Source: Pythium myriotylum (lineage: Eukaryota > Oomycota > Peronosporomycetes > Pythiales > Pythiaceae). From it: a stretch of DNA of 64,000 bases. The stretch covers positions 2,790,001 to 2,854,000 of the forward strand of contig JALJCQ010000001.1 of the NCBI GenBank assembly GCA_023091665.1. The letters are read 5' to 3'. The translations under genes and the position numbers were made by a program. The notes below the pieces were generated by a model, which was not told the origin of the DNA, ran no database searches, and saw nothing but the letters and a program-made list of their open reading frames with translations. Of this stretch, positions 59,755 to 64,000 are shown piece by piece; position 1 is the stretch's first letter; the number at the start of each line of letters is the position of its first letter.

Positions 59755-62472
59755 ATGAAGCCAGCGAACCAGATCGACTCGGCCTGCCCATCTCCCTCCG
59801 ACCTCGACTTTGTGGGTGAGAACCCTCCCGCGCAGCTGCTCCGTCCCGTCTCTGCACAAGATTCGGGAAGCCTCACCCATTGTGAGCCACCATCTGGTCC
59901 GGATGGTGCCAGTGCGACTGCCGACGACACTGCGACGCCCGCGCCCGTATCTCACGTGACTTCGAAGTCAGTGAATGCGCAAGCCCCAGTCAGCTCCGGC
60001 ACGACCACCACCTCCGCGGTCGACGACGCCGACGCTCCTTCAACCGCCGACGGACCCGCCTCTACCGCCCGCATCGTGGATGTCGGTGCCGGTATGACGG
60101 TGCTCGTGACAGGCTCCGCTCCGGTGGCGTCTGGTGTCGAGATCTCCGTTGCGCTTTCCAGTTCGACCGACTCGCCCGCGAACACTGGGACTACTGCTGT
60201 CTCCTGTGGCGACGATGACGACGACGACTTGATGATGGCGGCGACCTCGCTCCAGCTCAGTCTCGCCTCAAGCCCCGACGAATCAACTGTTGAAGACTCG
60301 ACTACGACTGATTCGACCCCGGATCCGATTCCGGATGCTCAGCAACCGCCTGCCAGTGCGGCAGGTGCGACGCCTTCGCTTGGTGCTCTTCTACGCCGTC
60401 CAACCGAGATTCGCCGTGACAGAACTCCCGTCTCGGCGACCAGTCGTGTGGTGCTGCCTCGACCGTGTGCTGCGGATATCGAAGCGATTGACGCGCTGTA
60501 CGAGAACGGTGGCGACTGGGCCTCGCTCTTCACGTCAGTTGAACAAGCGCGCCCGTACGAGCTCCCGCGCGCTCGTTACGTCATGACCATCGACACTGGT
60601 CGCGCGTTCGAGCGTACCGGCATCAACAAGATCATGGCGTCTTTTCTCAAGGACAACGGGAACCCCGTGGTCACCGAGCAGATCAAGCTTCAAGAACTCG
60701 GCCAGATCTCCAAGGGTCGTGGCGGAGAAATCCGCGTCAAGGTCAAGTCACGTGCTGCGTGCGAACGCCTTGCGCGTCAGGAAGTCAAGATCCTCGGTGG
60801 CAAGTACATGTTCCAAGACTTCGACGTCCTCACCGATCGCTTCTACATCGACATCTCGAGCGTCGACAGCAACTTCGACAACGAAGGTCTTCTGCGCGCG
60901 TTCTTCGACATCGGCAGCGAGCCGATCTACGACACGTTCCGCGACGTCAACCTCGCGTCCGGAATGACGACAGCAACGTGGCGCGTCTACTTTCGAAGTG
61001 CGACGTGCCCAAGAGCGCTGTGTGTGCAAGGCTTCACGTGCGACCAAGTCATCTTCGGCAGCCGCATGTACCCAGCTTTGGCGCGCGACGCCGCGTTCCC
61101 GTCCCAGCGACGTGGTTTCGGTCAGGTGTCGCCACACGCTTTGGACTTGGACAAGATCAACAAGCCTACTCCGCCAGCACCAGTGCAACCGTCCGAGCCG
61201 GCTGCTCCGACTTCGTACGCAGACGCGGTGAAGAACGGTGTCTCGCAAGCGGAGTCCAAGTCGCAAGACTCTGCAAGCGTCATCTCGGTCGGTACGCACG
61301 CGGGATCGCTGTTGACGCCTCCGGGTAGTCCGCAGCCTGGAACCAAGTCTCTGCCGCCGCCGCCACCGCCGCTCGGTCTGTCCGCGTCCAACGCAGATCG
61401 TCCGGAAAACGGAACCAAATCGACCAAGTCCAAGGGCAAGCGCTCGCGTTACGCCGACGACTTTGCCGACATGTTACAGAAGGCGCGACCGAAGCCCGTG
61501 CAAGGCATCGCGACAAGCAACTACTTCGAAGTGTTGAACTCCATCGAGTTCGAACTCGACTGCTGCAATGCGGCGCTCAACGAGTCGAGCCTGCCGCGGT
61601 TCCAGGTCGTGCCTCGCAAGGTCAAGGGTCCCGACACGATCAAGACCAGCAAGGAGTCGAGTCACTTCTTGACCAAGCACCACACTCTGGTCATGAAGAC
61701 GAAGGAACCGACGTCAATCCAAGAGATCCTCGCCGAACTCGAGACGACCGAGCCCACCGCCGACCTCCAGCTCCAGTCGAACCATATCGCTGCAGCGGAC
61801 GTTGGTGCGGAATCACTTCGGAAGACTCTCCGCAACACGGCCAACCCGGACACGATCGGCCATCTTGCCGGTGGGAAGTCTCCGCTCGCGTTCAACTCTG
61901 TGCTGCTCGGCGAGATGAGTGACCTCAGCGGCAACGTCAAGGAACTCGCACAGCTCCACATGATCAATCGTGTGTTGAGCGCGACTGATCCAAACTCGTG
62001 TACGACCTTCGCGCACAAGTGGGCTGCGCACTACGGTGAGAAGCTGCCGAAGGATCGCAATGACATCTTCAAGATGACGGGACGGTGGTATCGTGATGAG
62101 CGAATGTCGGCGCTCTTGCGAGCCACGTGCGCGCTCTCGTTGTTCGAGTTGATGCTCATGTGCACGGCGCCGCAGATCTTCCAGAGCGACATGTGGATCC
62201 AGCGCCTTACCGGAGCTCCAGTCGGGTGGATTCCAGCACTCAACGGTCGTTTGCTCCACCCCAACGTGTTGTTGGCACTGCTGCGCTCCGACTTGGGCGC
62301 ACAGATCTTTGCTGTGTGGGAGAAGATCCAGTGGCAAGGCGAGCTTCTCGACGACCTCGAATATCTTCGCACGTGCGGCTTGTACTTCTCCGACGACGAA
62401 GCGGTTCTCCAGCTTACGGCTGTCAACGGCGTCGCAACACTAGGTGCCGGACCGCTCTGCCTCGACTGCTAA
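59755..62472 (+). CDS. LINE ORF1 protein, intact (905 aa)
   Basis: Presumed RNA-binding chaperone of the LINE particle, by analogy to other ORF1 proteins. ATG at 59755 has A at -3 and follows a 99-bp leader. Residues 1-215 are low complexity (Ser, Thr, Ala, Asp; a run of six Asp at about 153-158). Residues 275-345 (RYVMTI ... GEIRVKVKS) and 360-442 (RFYIDIS ... TWRVYFRS ... VIFGSRMYPAL) have the strand-helix spacing of RRM folds, with RNP-like strands. A proline-rich stretch with TSYADAVKNG (485-494) and six prolines (534-539) follows, then a basic patch KSKGKRSRY. The C-terminal 190 residues match nothing I recognise. No CCHC knuckle is seen. The stop (62470-62472) lies inside ORF2, which is in the +1 frame. 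RRM assignment is by pattern only. Confidence 0.9.
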   Translation: MKPANQIDSACPSPSDLDFVGENPPAQLLRPVSAQDSGSLTHCEPPSGPDGASATADDTATPAPVSHVTSKSVNAQAPVSSGTTTTSAVDDADAPSTADGPASTARIVDVGAGMTVLVTGSAPVASGVEISVALSSSTDSPANTGTTAVSCGDDDDDDLMMAATSLQLSLASSPDESTVEDSTTTDSTPDPIPDAQQPPASAAGATPSLGALLRRPTEIRRDRTPVSATSRVVLPRPCAADIEAIDALYENGGDWASLFTSVEQARPYELPRARYVMTIDTGRAFERTGINKIMASFLKDNGNPVVTEQIKLQELGQISKGRGGEIRVKVKSRAACERLARQEVKILGGKYMFQDFDVLTDRFYIDISSVDSNFDNEGLLRAFFDIGSEPIYDTFRDVNLASGMTTATWRVYFRSATCPRALCVQGFTCDQVIFGSRMYPALARDAAFPSQRRGFGQVSPHALDLDKINKPTPPAPVQPSEPAAPTSYADAVKNGVSQAESKSQDSASVISVGTHAGSLLTPPGSPQPGTKSLPPPPPPLGLSASNADRPENGTKSTKSKGKRSRYADDFADMLQKARPKPVQGIATSNYFEVLNSIEFELDCCNAALNESSLPRFQVVPRKVKGPDTIKTSKESSHFLTKHHTLVMKTKEPTSIQEILAELETTEPTADLQLQSNHIAAADVGAESLRKTLRNTANPDTIGHLAGGKSPLAFNSVLLGEMSDLSGNVKELAQLHMINRVLSATDPNSCTTFAHKWAAHYGEKLPKDRNDIFKMTGRWYRDERMSALLRATCALSLFELMLMCTAPQIFQSDMWIQRLTGAPVGWIPALNGRLLHPNVLLALLRSDLGAQIFAVWEKIQWQGELLDDLEYLRTCGLYFSDDEAVLQLTAVNGVATLGAGPLCLDC

Positions 62473-64000
62473 AGCGGTCGAGGCGGACGCGGCCGAGGTC
62501 TCGTGGGAGAACATCAGTCTTTTGACGGTGAACACCAACGGGATCAAGAAGAACGGCCACCTGTTGATCGAGAACCAGCTCATCAAGAACAGTCTCTCGT
62601 GCGTCCAAGAGACCAAGCTGCGCGACTCGCATCATCGTGCAACGCTCCAATTCCACCATGACTCAAGATTTCAACACCGCCTCTTCGTCAGCGACACCAA
62701 CGCGCACAGTCCAGTTGCCGTTGCTGCACGATCGGGTGGCGTCATGACAGTGCTCCGCTCCGACTTTCCCGGGTTTCAGTCTGCTTGTGAGCAGTCTTCG
62801 TTGACTATTCAAGGCCGCTACTTGGTCGTCCGGGTCGTCGCGAACGGTGCTCCGATCTACATCCACAACGTGTACGCGCCAGTCGATAACTTCGAGAAGA
62901 AGGGGTTCTTCGAAGCGCTACCGTACGAAGTGTTCGAAGACAATGCGACTCACCTGGTGCTCGGTGACCTCAACACGCCACTCGACCCCCTCGTCGATGC
63001 GTCGGATCCAAGGGCGACAGGAACGACCGGCGGTAACGCGTGTGTGGCGTGGTTGGCCCAGCTCGGTGTCGTGGATGCCTGGCGAATCCACCATCCCGAC
63101 GAACGCGTCTACACTGGTCCACAGCCTCGACACAACCGTCTCGACTACATCCTCATGTCAGAAGACTTCTGCACCGCGCTGTACGGTGACTCCTTGTACT
63201 TTGAGCCCAAGGGTGCCGGCGACCATCTCGCACATCAAGTTGTGTTGCGCGCGATGAGCCAGCCTCAAGGCCACGGGTACTGGCGTTTCCAGTCGGCGAT
63301 GCTCGACTTCCCCGATATCGTTGAAGCTATCCAAGGCGAAGCGACGACTGTGCTTGCTGCGTTACGGCGCTCCTCCAACCCGGGCAAGGTGTGGCACAAG
63401 TGGAAGAAGGGCATGCGTCGTCAGCTTCAAGCTCTGCAGCGCAAGCTGAAGCGTCAAGGCGAGACCGCCACCACCGAAGCTCGTCAGGCACTTGCCCACG
63501 CGGCTGCGGCATACCGGTCGGTGCGAAGCGATCGCGCGCAGACGGTGTTCCAGACCGCACTGACGGCATACCAAGACAGCATCAACTCGGCGCGTCTTTA
63601 CAACCAAGACTCGGCTTTCGACTTCCAGGCTCAACACGCGGAGAAGTCATCCAAGTACTTCTTTCGACCGCTGGACGGATCCTTGCGGAGAGTCAGCATC
63701 GAAGAAGTGCGGCTTCAAGATGGCTCAGCATCAAGCAACCCCGCGGATATCGCGGCTGCCTTCAATCAGCACTGGGGCGGTATCATGGGCGATGTTGAGC
63801 GCGGTGGTGTTGTCGTCCAAGAGCCTGAGCAGAGCCAGATTGACCGGATGCTCGACACGATCGACCGCCGACTGTCTGAAGACGAGCAAAATATCCTCAA
63901 CGCTCCGATCACAGCGGCGGACCTCGCCAGTGCAATCAAGAAGATGCGAGCATCGTCAGCGCCCGGGATGGACGGGCTTCCAGCTGCCTTCTACCAGGTG
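62444..64000 (+). CDS. LINE ORF2, copy 5, partial (endonuclease and start of RT)
   Basis: The frame is open from just after an in-frame TAG (62441-62443) to the window end, 519 codons, identical by eye to copy 1 over this range. It contains the whole APE-like endonuclease (VNTNG, QETKL, NVYAP, GDLN, RLDYIL, GDH) and ends at APGMDGLPAAFYQV at the start of RT. No AUG precedes the endonuclease; the first codon given is GTG at the frame opening. It overlaps ORF1 by 29 bases. Expression therefore needs +1 frameshifting near the ORF1 stop or non-AUG reinitiation. Confidence 0.92.
   Translation, partial: MPDRSASTAKAVEADAAEVSWENISLLTVNTNGIKKNGHLLIENQLIKNSLSCVQETKLRDSHHRATLQFHHDSRFQHRLFVSDTNAHSPVAVAARSGGVMTVLRSDFPGFQSACEQSSLTIQGRYLVVRVVANGAPIYIHNVYAPVDNFEKKGFFEALPYEVFEDNATHLVLGDLNTPLDPLVDASDPRATGTTGGNACVAWLAQLGVVDAWRIHHPDERVYTGPQPRHNRLDYILMSEDFCTALYGDSLYFEPKGAGDHLAHQVVLRAMSQPQGHGYWRFQSAMLDFPDIVEAIQGEATTVLAALRRSSNPGKVWHKWKKGMRRQLQALQRKLKRQGETATTEARQALAHAAAAYRSVRSDRAQTVFQTALTAYQDSINSARLYNQDSAFDFQAQHAEKSSKYFFRPLDGSLRRVSIEEVRLQDGSASSNPADIAAAFNQHWGGIMGDVERGGVVVQEPEQSQIDRMLDTIDRRLSEDEQNILNAPITAADLASAIKKMRASSAPGMDGLPAAFYQV

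Larger units (their letters stand above)
59656..64000 (+). mobile_element. Full-length-type LINE, copy 5, cut by the window end
   Basis: Starts at the same 5' base as LINE 1 and, over the 4.3 kb visible, differs only by one substitution (near 59928) and one extra base (near 61895) that keeps ORF1 open. It is the best candidate here for an active copy, but ORF2 downstream of residue 519 and the 3' end are not visible. Confidence 0.95.

Overview
The window is eukaryotic repeat DNA. It holds tRNA genes with internal Pol III A and B boxes and T-run terminators, an L1-type non-LTR retrotransposon (LINE) family, and decayed Ty1/copia and Ty3/gypsy fragments. There are no prokaryotic operons and no ordinary single-copy host gene. 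The style of the retroelement proteins suggests an oomycete (Phytophthora-like stramenopile); this is an impression from protein style, not a database result.

Layout. Positions 1-2991 hold a broken copia pol gene, with part of its reverse transcriptase inverted, followed by a possible LTR and a decayed gypsy gag/protease fragment. From 2992 to 59655 runs a head-to-tail array of a unit of about 1.44 kb. Each unit carries one tRNA-Arg(ACG) gene on the minus strand; 29 gene copies are visible. Each also carries a perfect 10-bp hairpin, an 8-bp microsatellite, a 15-bp minisatellite and a purine-rich minisatellite. Unit lengths are mostly 1431, 1439 or 1447 bp, and the 8-bp steps come from the microsatellite.

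The array is interrupted by LINE copies at 8578-15933 (full length), 20273-22815, 30049-32590 and 36922-39464 (5' truncated at one identical point), and from 59656 past the window end (apparently full length). All five sit at exactly the same place: between nucleotides 13 and 14 of the tRNA-Arg gene, inside its A box. They are flanked by a 14-15 bp target-site duplication made of tRNA nucleotides 1-13 plus 1-2 flanking bases. The duplication leaves the left-hand tRNA gene complete, so insertion does not destroy the gene. Subtracting a LINE plus one duplication gives a normal unit length each time.

The LINE encodes ORF1 (905 aa when intact; two RRM-like segments, proline-rich middle) and ORF2 (about 1388 aa as native length; APE endonuclease, reverse transcriptase, C-terminal CCHC knuckle). 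ORF2 lies in the +1 frame, overlaps the end of ORF1 and has no AUG before the endonuclease. The 3' UTR carries a tRNA-like module in antisense, in two strongly diverged versions embedded in otherwise near-identical elements. Taken together, the window reads as an rDNA/R-element-like pairing of a tandem tRNA array with a LINE specialised to it, reshaped by unequal exchange and gene conversion. The near-identity of units means that long-range order and copy number depend on correct assembly.
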